Shown here: one piece after another, positions 16,707 to 25,740 of the stretch
Layout: each line of letters opens with the position of its first letter
Numbering within the stretch: the first letter of the stretch is position 1
Assembly (NCBI GenBank): GCA_041725895.1
Contig: JBGRQA010000038.1
Span: 1-52,406 of the forward strand
DNA length: 52,406 bases
Source: JBGRQA01 sp041725895
GTDB lineage: Bacteria > Bacteroidota > Bacteroidia > Bacteroidales > Marinifilaceae
Direction: 5' to 3'
Notes under the pieces: model-generated
Told to the model about the DNA's origin: nothing
The model's input: the letters and a program-made list of their open reading frames with translations, nothing else
Databases searched by the model: none
Position numbers and translations under genes: made by a program

Positions 16707-17873
16707 ATGTTGAACATCGCACTTTTTGGACCTCCCGGAGCAGGAAAAGGAACTCAGTCGGAGTTGCTGATTCGTAAGTACAATCTGTTTTACATCTCAA
16801 CAGGAGATCTACTTCGGAAGGAGATTGCCAACGAAAGCAAACTAGGGCTGGAAGCCAAAGACATCATTGCATCCGGAGGTTTGGTATCCGATGAAATTAT
16901 TGTTCAGATTATCGAGAAGACCATAACTGAAAACCCGGATTCCAATGGCTTCCTTTTTGATGGTTTTCCCAGAACCTACATTCAGGCCTACATTCTCGAA
17001 GGGTTGATGATCAAATTGAATACCTCACTGAATTGTTTGATTAGTTTGGAGGTAGAGGAGGAGGAATCCGTAGCCCGATTGCTGGAGAGGGGGAAGATTT
17101 CCAATCGTTCGGATGACAATGAAGAGGTGATCCGAAACCGGCTCAGGGAATACCGTGAGAAAACTTTGCCTGTTTTGCAGTTCTATAGGGACAGGGGGAT
17201 CTACCATGGGGTGGATGGGAGTGCCAGCATCGAAAGGGTGAACCAGGCTATTCAGAAGATTATTCGTGGGGAATTGAATAAAAACCTGACAAATATTGTT
17301 CTGTTTGGTTATCCCGGATCGGGAAGAGGCTCTCAGGGGAAAGCATTGGCTCGTGAGTTTGAGTTGGAGTATGTTGCCACCGGAGAAATGCTGGAGGAGG
17401 AGATTGAAAAGCAAAGCACTACGGGAAAAAGAATTCAGCAACTCTATGAGGATGGTCAGCTGGTTCCCGATGAAATTGTTGTTCCCCTGATTGAGAAGAA
17501 GCTGGAGAATTCAAGAGATGTGAAAGGTTTCATCTTTAAAGGTTTTCCACGCACCCTGGTACAATCTTATATTTTGGACGGACTGCTGAAGAAACACGGT
17601 TCTTCCATTTCGGAAATTATCGAGATTGAGGTACCCACACTTGAGTTGATCAAGAGGCTGGATGAGAGAAGTAAAACCGAGCGTTGCATGCCCTACGATA
17701 CAAGCACTTCGAAAATAGTGAAGCGACTGCAGGAGCATGAGAACAAAACCGTGCCGGTGATTGAAAAGTACAACCAACAGCATGGAGTTAAGAAAATTGA
17801 TGGGATGGGTGATTTCGATGAGGTTTTTGATCGACTATCCTCCGTTCTCCGGAATGGTTACAAGAACTTCTGA
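16707..17873 (+). CDS. Tandem adenylate kinase (active N-half, degenerate C-half)
   Basis: A 388-aa fusion of two adenylate kinase domains; normal bacterial Adk is about 190-220 aa. Residues 1-188 form a complete short-LID enzyme: P-loop GPPGAGKGTQ (8-17), TGDLLRKE (32-39), DGFPRT (85-90), LID region ERGKISNRSDDNEEVIRNRL. Residues 194-388 repeat the fold, but the P-loop is GYPGSGRGSQ (201-210) with the catalytic Lys replaced by Arg207, TGDLLR becomes TGEMLE, and DGFPRT becomes KGFPRT. The C-half therefore probably does not catalyse phosphoryl transfer and may be regulatory or bind nucleotide. Reaction of the N-half: ATP + AMP to 2 ADP. It lies between catabolic genes, not next to the translation genes that usually flank adk, so a separate housekeeping adk may exist elsewhere. 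Confidence 0.9.
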   Translation: MLNIALFGPPGAGKGTQSELLIRKYNLFYISTGDLLRKEIANESKLGLEAKDIIASGGLVSDEIIVQIIEKTITENPDSNGFLFDGFPRTYIQAYILEGLMIKLNTSLNCLISLEVEEEESVARLLERGKISNRSDDNEEVIRNRLREYREKTLPVLQFYRDRGIYHGVDGSASIERVNQAIQKIIRGELNKNLTNIVLFGYPGSGRGSQGKALAREFELEYVATGEMLEEEIEKQSTTGKRIQQLYEDGQLVPDEIVVPLIEKKLENSRDVKGFIFKGFPRTLVQSYILDGLLKKHGSSISEIIEIEVPTLELIKRLDERSKTERCMPYDTSTSKIVKRLQEHENKTVPVIEKYNQQHGVKKIDGMGDFDEVFDRLSSVLRNGYKNF

Positions 17874-17968
17874 TGAATTGATTTCAAGAATGAAGTATAG
17901 GTACTGGAATAGGGATGGTTGCCGAAAATCAGTGTTGTCTGCGTTCCATTCTTTCCCAATCGAGACAT

Positions 17969-18691
17969 TTAAGGCGTAGAAATCGAAACCGGAACAATCT
18001 TCCCGTTCATGAATTTGTGGGCGGTGAGGCAAAAATGGGAGATATAAGCTGCCATTTCATTAGCAGTAAGGGGAGCTTTGTAATTTGGAAAGGCTTCCTG
18101 TTGCATTTGGGTTTGTACGGCCCCCAATGCCAGAGCATTTACTGCAATGTTTTTTTTCTTGAATTCTTCTGCCAGAAGTTCGGTAAGGTTGGTTAAAGCA
18201 GCTTTGCTGGTGGAGTAGGCTGTTAGGCCGGGAAACTTGACGCTTCCCTGTACGGCCCCCATGGTAGTGATGTTGACGATGTGCCCGGTGGTGGATTTTC
18301 CCATAAGGGGTGACAGGTGCCGAATAAGTTTCATCGGTCCAAAGAAGTTCACATGAAAGGAATTCATCCATTCCTCCTTGATGATTTTACCAAAGGGTCT
18401 GTGGACAAGGTAGCCGGCATTGTTTAGGAGGATGTCGATGGACTCAGTTGTTTGATAGATGGGGGCAAGGTCGGACTTTGAAAAATCCATGAGATCTACA
18501 GTTAAAGGATATACTTTCGCATTTGGATTGATGGATTGGATCTCTTTTTGAAGATTTTCCAGTTTTTCTTTCGATCTTGCAAGAACAAATAGGGTAGGCT
18601 TTTCCAAATTGGTGGCGAAATGTATGGCAGTGGCATAGCCAATTCCTCTGCTGGCACCGGTTATTACGATATTTTTAGGATTGCTATTCAT
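17969..18691 (-). CDS. Short-chain dehydrogenase/reductase, possible sepiapterin reductase-type
   Basis: A 240-aa classical SDR, NAD(P)-binding. The glycine motif TGASRGIG is at about residues 12-19, NNAG at about 90-93, and the catalytic YSTSK at about 157-161 (Tyr and Lys), preceded by the NITTMGA segment. The ARSKEK sequence after strand 2 suggests NADP preference. Its ATG overlaps the end of the phenylalanine hydroxylase gene by 8 bases, and a PTPS-like gene starts just beyond that gene. From this context I infer a sepiapterin-reductase-like or dihydropteridine-recycling role for the hydroxylase cofactor. Sequence alone shows only a classical SDR. Confidence 0.8.
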   Translation of the reverse strand: MNSNPKNIVITGASRGIGYATAIHFATNLEKPTLFVLARSKEKLENLQKEIQSINPNAKVYPLTVDLMDFSKSDLAPIYQTTESIDILLNNAGYLVHRPFGKIIKEEWMNSFHVNFFGPMKLIRHLSPLMGKSTTGHIVNITTMGAVQGSVKFPGLTAYSTSKAALTNLTELLAEEFKKKNIAVNALALGAVQTQMQQEAFPNYKAPLTANEMAAYISHFCLTAHKFMNGKIVPVSISTP

Positions 18692-20426
18692 TTGGCAAGG
18701 ATTTTAAGATGGACAAACCGGCTTCAATTGCATTGCAGAACTGGCTATTTTCCTCTCCCAGTTTTTGTAGGTGATTCAATACCTTTTTACTGGAGGAACT
18801 CATGCTTTTTTCACCATGGATCAATTCATAGATTTCCAGGGGGAGCAACCAGTCTTGCGGATGATTTGACCTCAGTTTTTCAAAGATGGCTTCCAATGGT
18901 TTCAGGTCCGATTTGGTTTCCCTGATTTCCCGAACCTTTCCATACAGAAAGTGAAGTTCCTTTTCTCTTGTACTGTGTTTGATTTTATGAACCTTTTCCT
19001 TTGGAATTGGAATAAGGGTACCGTAGCTGTCCGGGTCGGCTGCTCCTGCAAAACCTGATGCAATAGAAGTACCAATGGCCATATCGTAGGTGCCCCAGCT
19101 GGGTTCAAAAAGGGTTTGGGAGCCGTATGTCACTTTGCAATTCTCAAAGGTGATGAGTATTGGTTTCTGTTTTACGAGAACTGTTTTTACCTTGCCGGTC
19201 ACCACGATTCCACTTTCAAACTCCAATGCCACCCGGTTGTTGGGGGAGATGCCCATCTCTTTCAGTTCCTGAAAATGATGATCCTCAATGGCCTTTGGAG
19301 TTCCCTTCAGCTTTCCAATTGGAGCTCCGAAACCCTCTTTATGATATTTGCCGCTGTGACCATTTAATTGTTTCCCATCGTAATTGAGGTTGGTTTTTCC
19401 TAGGGTTTTCAGATAGATGGTTTTGCCCTTGTTTTGAATTGCTTCGGTAAACTTACCACTGACCTGAAGACCTGAACTCCAGACCAGGGTTGCCAGGTTG
19501 CGGGAATCGATGGCCTTCGCAATTGCATATTCTCCTCCTTTGCGTAAGCCAATGCTATTTGCAAACTCATCCAAAACCTTTTCCAGGTGTTGGAAATTGG
19601 GAGTAACAAAGAGCTGGGGCTGCTTTGTGGTAATGTCAAAGCTTTGATTCTGTGTATCCAGATTGTAAGGCAATTTTTTTACTTCCGGTTTTTGACAGGA
19701 CTCACTTTCCCCAACAGAGGATAACAACCCGGCTCCGTATAGCTTGTAGTTGTCAATCGTACCGATTAGCCCGTATTCTACCGTCCACCAGTGCAAATTG
19801 CGAATTCGTTCCATTTCTGAGGGGGCCGGTTTGCTTTTCGAAAGGTTTTCCAGGTCTCTTTTTGCCTCAAGAATATCCTCTTCCGGGGTATGTGGATCAG
19901 CCTTCAGGATGGAAAGGTGTCGAATGGCTTCGTATAGTTCAAAATCGTATCCAGAGGTAAAGGCTTTGGCTCCAATCTCCCCAAATCGTTTCAGGTAGTT
20001 TGCATATTCAGGATCTGCAATGATGGGTGCATGGCCAGCTGCTTCGTGCAGTATATCAGGGGAAGGCGTGTACTCCACCTGGTCGATGCTGCGGATGTCC
20101 GTTGCAATCACCAATACATTGTGGGCCTGAAATTCCATGAATGCATTGGGGGGAATGAAACCATCCACCGAGACGGCGGCCCATCCGATCTCCTTTAGAA
20201 TCTCATTCATTTCATCAATGCCCGGAATTCGCTCTGTTTCCAGACCGGTTTTTTTAAGCCCGTCCAGGTAGGCACTATGTGCAAACTTGGGTAGATAGGC
20301 GATGTTTCGTCGCATTACATACCTCCAAATGGCATGATCCTGCTCCGTGTAGGATGCATAATCCTGCTCCGATATTAGAGCCTTTAAGTGTTTGGGGAGT
20401 TTATCGAGTATTGGATTCGTATTCAT
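18684..20426 (-). CDS. Aromatic amino acid (phenylalanine) hydroxylase, long form
   Basis: Pterin-dependent monooxygenase that hydroxylates phenylalanine to tyrosine using Fe(II), O2 and tetrahydropterin. The catalytic domain occupies about residues 20-260. The 2-His-1-Glu iron site is His127 and His132 (ILHEAAGHAP) and Glu217 (WWTVEYGLIG). Bacterial PhhA is usually about 260-300 aa; this protein is 580 aa, with an extra C-terminal region of about 310 residues (beta-rich middle, helical end). I recall long forms of this kind in other Bacteroidota; the role of the extension is unknown. Tyrosine or tryptophan as substrate cannot be excluded, but the nearby tyrosine pathway favours phenylalanine. 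It is the first gene of a two-gene operon with the SDR. Confidence 0.92.
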   Translation of the reverse strand: MNTNPILDKLPKHLKALISEQDYASYTEQDHAIWRYVMRRNIAYLPKFAHSAYLDGLKKTGLETERIPGIDEMNEILKEIGWAAVSVDGFIPPNAFMEFQAHNVLVIATDIRSIDQVEYTPSPDILHEAAGHAPIIADPEYANYLKRFGEIGAKAFTSGYDFELYEAIRHLSILKADPHTPEEDILEAKRDLENLSKSKPAPSEMERIRNLHWWTVEYGLIGTIDNYKLYGAGLLSSVGESESCQKPEVKKLPYNLDTQNQSFDITTKQPQLFVTPNFQHLEKVLDEFANSIGLRKGGEYAIAKAIDSRNLATLVWSSGLQVSGKFTEAIQNKGKTIYLKTLGKTNLNYDGKQLNGHSGKYHKEGFGAPIGKLKGTPKAIEDHHFQELKEMGISPNNRVALEFESGIVVTGKVKTVLVKQKPILITFENCKVTYGSQTLFEPSWGTYDMAIGTSIASGFAGAADPDSYGTLIPIPKEKVHKIKHSTREKELHFLYGKVREIRETKSDLKPLEAIFEKLRSNHPQDWLLPLEIYELIHGEKSMSSSSKKVLNHLQKLGEENSQFCNAIEAGLSILKSLPNE

Positions 20427-20549
20427 AGAGTGTACTTTTTGCGATGGTTGAGTTTCAAATTAAGAATTAATATTCAGATAGTAAAATAGTTTAATATGAA
20501 TTATTCTTATGGCTTTTTATTATATTTAGTTGAAATAAAGAACGAAAAA

Positions 20550-20963
20550 ATGCACTACTTAACACGACGAGAGACTTTCAACGCGGCCCATCGGGTGTAC
20601 CGTCCCGATTTGAGTGATGAGGAGAATTACGAGTTGTTTGGTAAATGCGCCAATCCTCATTGGCATGGCCATAATTATACCCTTTTTGTTACCATAAAGG
20701 GGGAGCCAGATCCCTATACGGGGTATTTGATGGATCTAAAAAAGTTGAAGGGAATTATTCATCAGGTGATTATTGAAAAAGTTGATCACAAGAATTTGAA
20801 TATCCAGGTTGATTTTCTTCAGGGAATGATTGTCTCTACTGAAAATATGGTGAAGGCTTTCTACGAGCAGTTACAGCCGGTATTGGCCGGAGAGGGTGTG
20901 CTGCTTCATTCTGTAAAGCTATATGAAACCGAAAATAATATTTGTGAATACATTGGAGGGTAG
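20550..20963 (+). CDS. 6-pyruvoyl-tetrahydropterin synthase/QueD family protein
   Basis: A 137-aa zinc enzyme. I start it at the ATG at 20550; an in-frame ATG at 20496 would add 18 unrelated residues. Zinc-binding His residues are in FNAAHRVYR and HWHGHNYTL; the catalytic Cys is in FGKCANPHWHGHNY; DHKNLN and STENM and the terminal ETENN complete the active site. LFGKCANPHWHGHNY, TGYLMDLKKLK and DHKNLN look more like PTPS (7,8-dihydroneopterin triphosphate to 6-pyruvoyl-tetrahydropterin) than the queuosine enzyme QueD. Being divergent from phenylalanine hydroxylase supports a cofactor-supply role. The PTPS versus QueD choice is an inference. Confidence 0.85.
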   Translation: MHYLTRRETFNAAHRVYRPDLSDEENYELFGKCANPHWHGHNYTLFVTIKGEPDPYTGYLMDLKKLKGIIHQVIIEKVDHKNLNIQVDFLQGMIVSTENMVKAFYEQLQPVLAGEGVLLHSVKLYETENNICEYIGG

Positions 20964-21203
20964 AATGGTTTACGAAAATGTGCCTTTTTAAGAGGTCTAT
21001 CTTTAATTGTTTACAAAATTTTTGTGTGGCTGGCATATTTCCAGAGATAGACCAACTTATTTTAACTCCTTAGGTATTTTTACTTCGAAGGATTCAAGTT
21101 GATTGTGGCGATTACTAGGCCTCCCGAAAAAGGATACAGGTTCGGGAGGGAAAGCAGGTTTGGTGTCTTTTCAAGTCGATGGCCCTGCAAGTAAACCGGT
21201 AGC

Positions 21204-21449
21204 TTACAGGTTCATTTTGCGTAAAGGTGTGAAAATCTCTTCCAGACCATTGAGTTTTACCTCATACACCGTTGCCAGCATATCACCCAATTGTCCCTTG
21301 GGAAAACCTTGTTGACGAAACCATACCAAATAGGGTTCCGGCAGGTCAATTAACAATCTTCCCTTGTATTTGCCAAATGGCATTCGGGTTCGGGCTAGTT
21401 TTAGCAGCATTTCCCTTTGGGCTTGCTGGGACATTTCCTGGTTTTGCAT
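21204..21449 (-). CDS. DUF3820 family protein
   Basis: An 81-aa protein with the DUF3820 core: RTRMPFGKYKGRLLIDLPEP followed by YLVWFRQQGFPKGQLG. The family is small and widespread; its Pfam description mentions a link to quorum-sensing-regulated virulence factors, but no mechanism is established. The rest is helical with a glutamine-rich N-terminus. Stands alone on the minus strand between two plus-strand genes. Function unknown. Confidence 0.85.
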   Translation of the reverse strand: MQNQEMSQQAQREMLLKLARTRMPFGKYKGRLLIDLPEPYLVWFRQQGFPKGQLGDMLATVYEVKLNGLEEIFTPLRKMNL

Positions 21450-21712
21450 AGCTTGTGATAATTTTTCTCAAAAGTAGAAAAATTCAGGTTCTTTCTATCG
21501 TTGTTTTCTTAATTGCCGTTTCTATTCTGCTGAAATATTATTCGTTTTCGTTGGTATCTGGAATGTTTAAAGGCTTTACAACCAGTTTTAATTCATCTGC
21601 CTGTCGATTTTAGTAGTATCTGGCACAATTTGTGCTGTTATTCTGTAATTACTTGGGAGAATCGTTTAGATTTTGTTAATTTAGTTAGTATAGAAACTCA
21701 AAAATTCAGGTT

Positions 21713-22243
21713 ATGGAATCGAATGTTCGGCCAGATATAACTCAGGAGATATTTGAAAAATGGCAGCATAAAATAGACTTGATGGCACAGGTTATTGATG
21801 TGCCTGTGGGCTTGATCATGAAGGTGCACCCTGAAGAGATTGAGGTGTTTGTGAGTAGTAAGTCGGAAGGGAATCCTTATGAAAAGGGGGCCCGTGAGGA
21901 ATTAAATATTGGCTTGTATTGTGAAACCGTAATGGCAAGCCGTAAAATGTTGAATGTGCCTGATGCTTTGGCTGATGAGGATTGGGATGATAATCCGGAT
22001 ATCAAACTGGGCATGATTAGCTATCTTGGATTGCCTCTGGAGTATCCTAACGGGGATCTTTTTGGTACGGTTTGTATCCTGGATCAGAAGGAGAGGCACT
22101 TTACCGATTTGCAGAAGGATGTTTTGAATCATTTTAAAGACAGCCTGGAAAGCGATTTGCAGTTGGAGAGCAAGACCATTTGCCAGAAAAAGATTCAGAA
22201 AGAGTTGGATGAGATCCAATCCGGGCAGAAGCAATTGAAATAG
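21713..22243 (+). CDS. GAF domain protein
   Basis: A 176-aa single GAF domain protein, cytoplasmic. The domain spans about residues 15-155: LMAQVIDVPVGLIMKVHPEE, the central LYCETVMASRKMLNVPDAL, MISYLGLPLEYPNGDLFGTV and CILDQKERHFTDLQKDVLNH. The C-terminus (QKKIQKELDEIQSGQKQLK) looks like a coiled coil that usually leads into a kinase or cyclase, but here the protein ends. It may be a small sensor, or a former histidine-kinase input part acting in trans. The ligand cannot be read. It ends 10 bases before the convergent mnmA stop. Confidence 0.85.
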   Translation: MESNVRPDITQEIFEKWQHKIDLMAQVIDVPVGLIMKVHPEEIEVFVSSKSEGNPYEKGAREELNIGLYCETVMASRKMLNVPDALADEDWDDNPDIKLGMISYLGLPLEYPNGDLFGTVCILDQKERHFTDLQKDVLNHFKDSLESDLQLESKTICQKKIQKELDEIQSGQKQLK

Positions 22244-22253
22244 CACAGTAGGC

Positions 22254-23330
22254 TTATTCTGCGAATCCGCCTCCGATTAACCGGTCTTCGATATAGAACG
22301 CAACCGGTTGTCCCGGTGCAATTGCCCAGGCCGCATTGTCCAGTTCTATTTCCATCAAAGTTTCGTCAACCAGATGCAAGCGGGAGTATCCTTCGGGGTT
22401 CAGGCCCAGCCCTCTGACTATGGTTCGAATATTTTCTGCTTGTATGTCTTTTCTGTTGATTAAATAGTAGTCTCTTACCCTGAATTGAGTTCGGTTTAAG
22501 TTGTTTCGATGATCCAGAACCAGCGTATTGGTCTCGGGGATTATTTCGCTCACCATTAAACCTTGCTTCTCTTTTAGTTCCAGGTCTCTTTTTTGTCCAA
22601 CCGTGTAGTAGGGATAGCCCATGTGGGTTCCCAGTTCATTCCCTTTGGTATCAATAACCCGACCGGGTCCAATTTTTTCATCCAGATCGGGCCGTTGTTG
22701 CTTCAGAAAATTCCGGTAATCCATATTTTCAACAAAGCATACCCCCATGCTTTCTTTTTTTTCTGCTACCTCCCGGAATCCAAACTCCCTGGCTTTGTCC
22801 CGAACTTCCTGTTTGGTGTAATTGCCTAATGGAGTAAGGGTGCGACTCAAAATATCCTGATTTAGGTTCCATAGAAAATAGGATTGATCTTTTGCGGGAT
22901 CATTTCCCTTGTGGATATAGTAAAAGCCTCTTTCTTCCTTTATTTTCACATAGTGCCCGGTGGCAATGTAGTCACATCCCAACTCGTTGGCTTTCTCTAT
23001 CAGAAGTTTCCATTTGATGTTGGGATTGCAATGGATACAGGGGCTGGGTGTTCTGCCTGCCAGGTATTCCTCTACAAAAAAGCGGATAACATTATCCTTA
23101 AAATCTTTTCTTGCATCGACTACATGGTGGGGAATGTTCAGACTATTGGCCAATTCTTTGGCTTCGATGATAAATTGCGGAGCTCCTGCCGGAATATTTG
23201 CCTTTCCTGAGTGATCCCATAGCCTCAAGGTAACTCCAATAACTTCGTAGCCTTCAGATTGCAACAACATGGCTGCAACCGAAGAATCGGTTCCGCCACT
23301 CATACCCAGTAAAACTCTTCCTTTCCGCAC
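22254..23330 (-). CDS. mnmA: tRNA-specific 2-thiouridylase
   Basis: Catalyses 2-thiolation of uridine 34 in the wobble position of Lys, Glu and Gln tRNAs, using ATP and persulfide sulfur. At 358 aa it has the usual length. The PP-loop SGGTDSS is at residues 10-16. The two catalytic cysteines are in RTPSPCIHCN and SMGVCFVENMDY. FLWNLNQDILSRTLTPLGNY and YTVGQKRDL are further family segments. A strong Bacteroidota promoter lies just upstream (23381-23411). Single gene, convergent with the GAF gene. Confidence 0.97.
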   Translation of the reverse strand: MRKGRVLLGMSGGTDSSVAAMLLQSEGYEVIGVTLRLWDHSGKANIPAGAPQFIIEAKELANSLNIPHHVVDARKDFKDNVIRFFVEEYLAGRTPSPCIHCNPNIKWKLLIEKANELGCDYIATGHYVKIKEERGFYYIHKGNDPAKDQSYFLWNLNQDILSRTLTPLGNYTKQEVRDKAREFGFREVAEKKESMGVCFVENMDYRNFLKQQRPDLDEKIGPGRVIDTKGNELGTHMGYPYYTVGQKRDLELKEKQGLMVSEIIPETNTLVLDHRNNLNRTQFRVRDYYLINRKDIQAENIRTIVRGLGLNPEGYSRLHLVDETLMEIELDNAAWAIAPGQPVAFYIEDRLIGGGFAE

Positions 23331-23380
23331 AGTAAACTTTCTTTATGAAATGAAACAGAGAATATGCTCTTCAATTTGTG

Positions 23381-23411
23381 CAAACATAAGCCATATCTCA
23401 CATATTACAAA
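23381..23411 (-). promoter_or_regulatory. Promoter of mnmA (TTTG-N19-TATGTTTG)
   Basis: On the minus strand TTTG (23408-23411) and TATGTTTG (23381-23388) are separated by exactly 19 bases, matching the Bacteroidota housekeeping consensus TTTG-N19-TAnnTTTG. The -7 box ends 50 bases before the ATG. Confidence 0.75.
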
Positions 23412-23572
23412 ATGGAGAGAGGGGAAGGGGCAAAAGTTAATGGTTGGGGAAATGTAATTGGATCAATAGCCATAAATATCGTGAGAATTGCGGGGGTTAT
23501 CGAAAAAAGGCGGAAGAATAAACAATATTATGTATTTTCGGGAAAAATACTGATTCTAAAAAAACATTTTCT

Positions 23573-25627
23573 ATGAAGTATCAATGGAAGAATACAGCCA
23601 ATGGCCTGATTGGAGTAACGCTTGCTCTTACGGTGATGGGCGGATGTGCTTTGAATACCCAGAAGGGGGCCGGAGTCTTGAAAAAAGAGGATATGGACCT
23701 GACTGTAAAGCCAGGTGAAGACTTTTTTGAGTATGCTAACGGAACCTGGATGAAGAATACTCCTATTCCTGCGGATAGAAGTAGCTACGGTGCTTTTACC
23801 ATGTTGGCCGAGAAGAGTACAAAGGATGTTCACAACCTGCTGGAGGAAGCGGCTAAGTCTAAAGATGCCAAGCCGGGTAGTAACCTTCAAAAAATCCGTG
23901 ATTTCTACGGTACAGGTATGGATACCGCTAAAATCAATCAATTGGGAATAACTCCATTGAATGGTGAGTTTGCTCGTATTGAGGCAATTTCCAGCAAAGA
24001 GGATTTGTTGAAGCAAATTGTACACATGCACAAGTATGGTATGGATGTTCTTTTTGGTATTGGCGTAATGCAAGACCTTAAAGAAACAGAAATTCAGCGT
24101 TTGTATATGAGTGAAGCTGGAATCAGCTTGCCCGATCGTGATTACTATACAAGTGATGATGAAACCAGTAAAAACATTCGTGCTGAATATGTGAAGCACG
24201 TAACCAAAATGTTTGAACTGATGGGGGATGAGGCTGCTGTTGCCAAGTCGAATGCAGAACGTATTATGAAGTTGGAAACAAGAATGGCTCATTTCTTCAA
24301 TACTCGTTTGGAGAATAGAAATATGCCTGCCATGTACAACCCTCATAAAGTTGTTGAATTGACAAAGGAATATCCAAATTTCGACTGGACCAGCTATTTG
24401 AAGGGTGTAGGTGCTGAAATCAAAGATTTTGTTATTGTTACTCAGCCTAAATACTTTGCTGAGTTGAACAAGATTTTTGCTGAAGAGAAACTGGAAGATC
24501 TGAAATTGTACCTGCGCTGGCATTTGCTAGACAGTTCTGCAAGTTTCCTTAGTTCTGATTTTGATCAGCAAAATTTTAAATTCTTTTCGGGTGTACTTTC
24601 AGGTGTAGACGAAATGCAACCACGTTGGAAGCGTTTATCTGGTGTTACCGGTGGTGTTTTGGGTGAAGTTGTTGGTCAGCTTTACGTAGAGAAGCACTTC
24701 CCTGCTGAAGCGAAGGAGAGAATGCTTACCCTGGTAAACAATTTGAAGAAAGCACTTCGTGTTCGTATTCAGAATCTGGACTGGATGACCGATGCTACCA
24801 GAAAAGATGCATTGGCCAAGTTGGATGCTTTTGGTGTGAAAATAGGTTACCCTGACAAATGGGAAGATTATTCCAAATTGGAAGTTAAAACCGATTCCTA
24901 TATTCAGAATATTCTGCGTGCTCGCGAATTCGGTTTCAATAAGAATATGGCCGAGTTGTATCAGCCAGTAGATAAGGAGAAGTGGGGAATGACTCCACAA
25001 ACCGTGAATGCCTACTATCATCCTCTTTTGAATGAGGTTGTATTCCCAGCTGCAATTCTTCAACCTCCATTCTTCTACCTGGATGGTGATGATGCTGTAA
25101 ACTACGGAGCTATCGGGGTAGTTATCGGTCACGAAATGACTCATGGTTTTGATGATTCAGGTCGTCGTTTCGATAAGGATGGTAACATGCGCGATTGGTG
25201 GACTGCTGAGGATGCCAAGCAATTTGATGAGCGTACTCAGAAGTTGGTTAAGCAATTCGATGCTTTTGAAGCTATTGATGGTATGCATGTGAACGGTAAA
25301 TTGACTTTGGGTGAAAACATTGCCGATTTTGGTGGTTTAACTGTTGGATTGGAAGCTTACAAAATGGCAATGGCCGGACAAAAAGCTCCAAAACCGATTG
25401 ATGGTTTTACGGACATGCAGCGTTTCTTCCTTTCTTACTCAAAAGTTTGGAGAGGAAACATTCGCGACAAGGCTTTGAAGCGTAATTTGAAGGAAGATGT
25501 TCACTCACCAGGTCGTTACCGTGTGAATGGTGGTTTGTTTAATATTCCTGAGTTCTACGAAGCTTTCGAAATCGATGAGAAGGATCCTTTGTATCGTACC
25601 AAGGAGCAAAGACCAACAATTTGGTAA
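23573..25627 (+). CDS. pepO: M13 family metallopeptidase lipoprotein (neprilysin-like)
   Basis: A 684-aa zinc endopeptidase of the neprilysin family. The N-terminus is a lipoprotein signal with lipobox VMGGC (Cys25), so it is anchored in the outer or inner membrane. The usual M13 start follows (DLTVKPGEDFFEYANGTW). The zinc site is HEMTH (His520, Glu521, His524) in VVIGHEMTHGFDDSG, with the third ligand and proton donor in GENIADFGGL. VNAYYHPLLNEVVFPAAILQ is the substrate-binding segment. The C-terminus ends RTKEQRPTIW, where the family ends in CxxW. Codons are biased to T-ending forms (gct, ggt), suggesting high expression. Single gene with its own terminator. It likely degrades exported peptides. 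Confidence 0.95.
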   Translation: MKYQWKNTANGLIGVTLALTVMGGCALNTQKGAGVLKKEDMDLTVKPGEDFFEYANGTWMKNTPIPADRSSYGAFTMLAEKSTKDVHNLLEEAAKSKDAKPGSNLQKIRDFYGTGMDTAKINQLGITPLNGEFARIEAISSKEDLLKQIVHMHKYGMDVLFGIGVMQDLKETEIQRLYMSEAGISLPDRDYYTSDDETSKNIRAEYVKHVTKMFELMGDEAAVAKSNAERIMKLETRMAHFFNTRLENRNMPAMYNPHKVVELTKEYPNFDWTSYLKGVGAEIKDFVIVTQPKYFAELNKIFAEEKLEDLKLYLRWHLLDSSASFLSSDFDQQNFKFFSGVLSGVDEMQPRWKRLSGVTGGVLGEVVGQLYVEKHFPAEAKERMLTLVNNLKKALRVRIQNLDWMTDATRKDALAKLDAFGVKIGYPDKWEDYSKLEVKTDSYIQNILRAREFGFNKNMAELYQPVDKEKWGMTPQTVNAYYHPLLNEVVFPAAILQPPFFYLDGDDAVNYGAIGVVIGHEMTHGFDDSGRRFDKDGNMRDWWTAEDAKQFDERTQKLVKQFDAFEAIDGMHVNGKLTLGENIADFGGLTVGLEAYKMAMAGQKAPKPIDGFTDMQRFFLSYSKVWRGNIRDKALKRNLKEDVHSPGRYRVNGGLFNIPEFYEAFEIDEKDPLYRTKEQRPTIW

Positions 25628-25656
25628 ACTACTTTTAACAATATATAATTCAGCAA

Positions 25657-25688
25657 AGCGGTGGGAACTATCCTGCCGCTTTTTTTTT
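25657..25688 (+). terminator. Terminator after M13 peptidase
   Basis: A 10-bp stem with two wobble pairs (25657-25666 and 25671-25680, AGCGGTGGGA/TCCTGCCGCT), a 4-nt loop and eight T residues at 25681-25688. Confidence 0.85.
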
Positions 25689-25740
25689 GCCAGAATTGAC
25701 ATTTTTCCGGGTAAATTTGCTTAACTTCTGAAAGCCCCGT

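Noticed and set aside
16707..17873. Two separate adenylate kinase genes fused by an assembly error
   Set aside because: The frame is continuous, with a normal linker and no stop or frameshift between the halves, and the C-half has coherent divergence, so a real fusion is more likely.
21121..21150. Hairpin CCTCCCGAA/TTCGGGAGG as a terminator
   Set aside because: The 9-bp stem has a 12-nt loop and no T-run on either strand; not a standard terminator, and its role is unclear.
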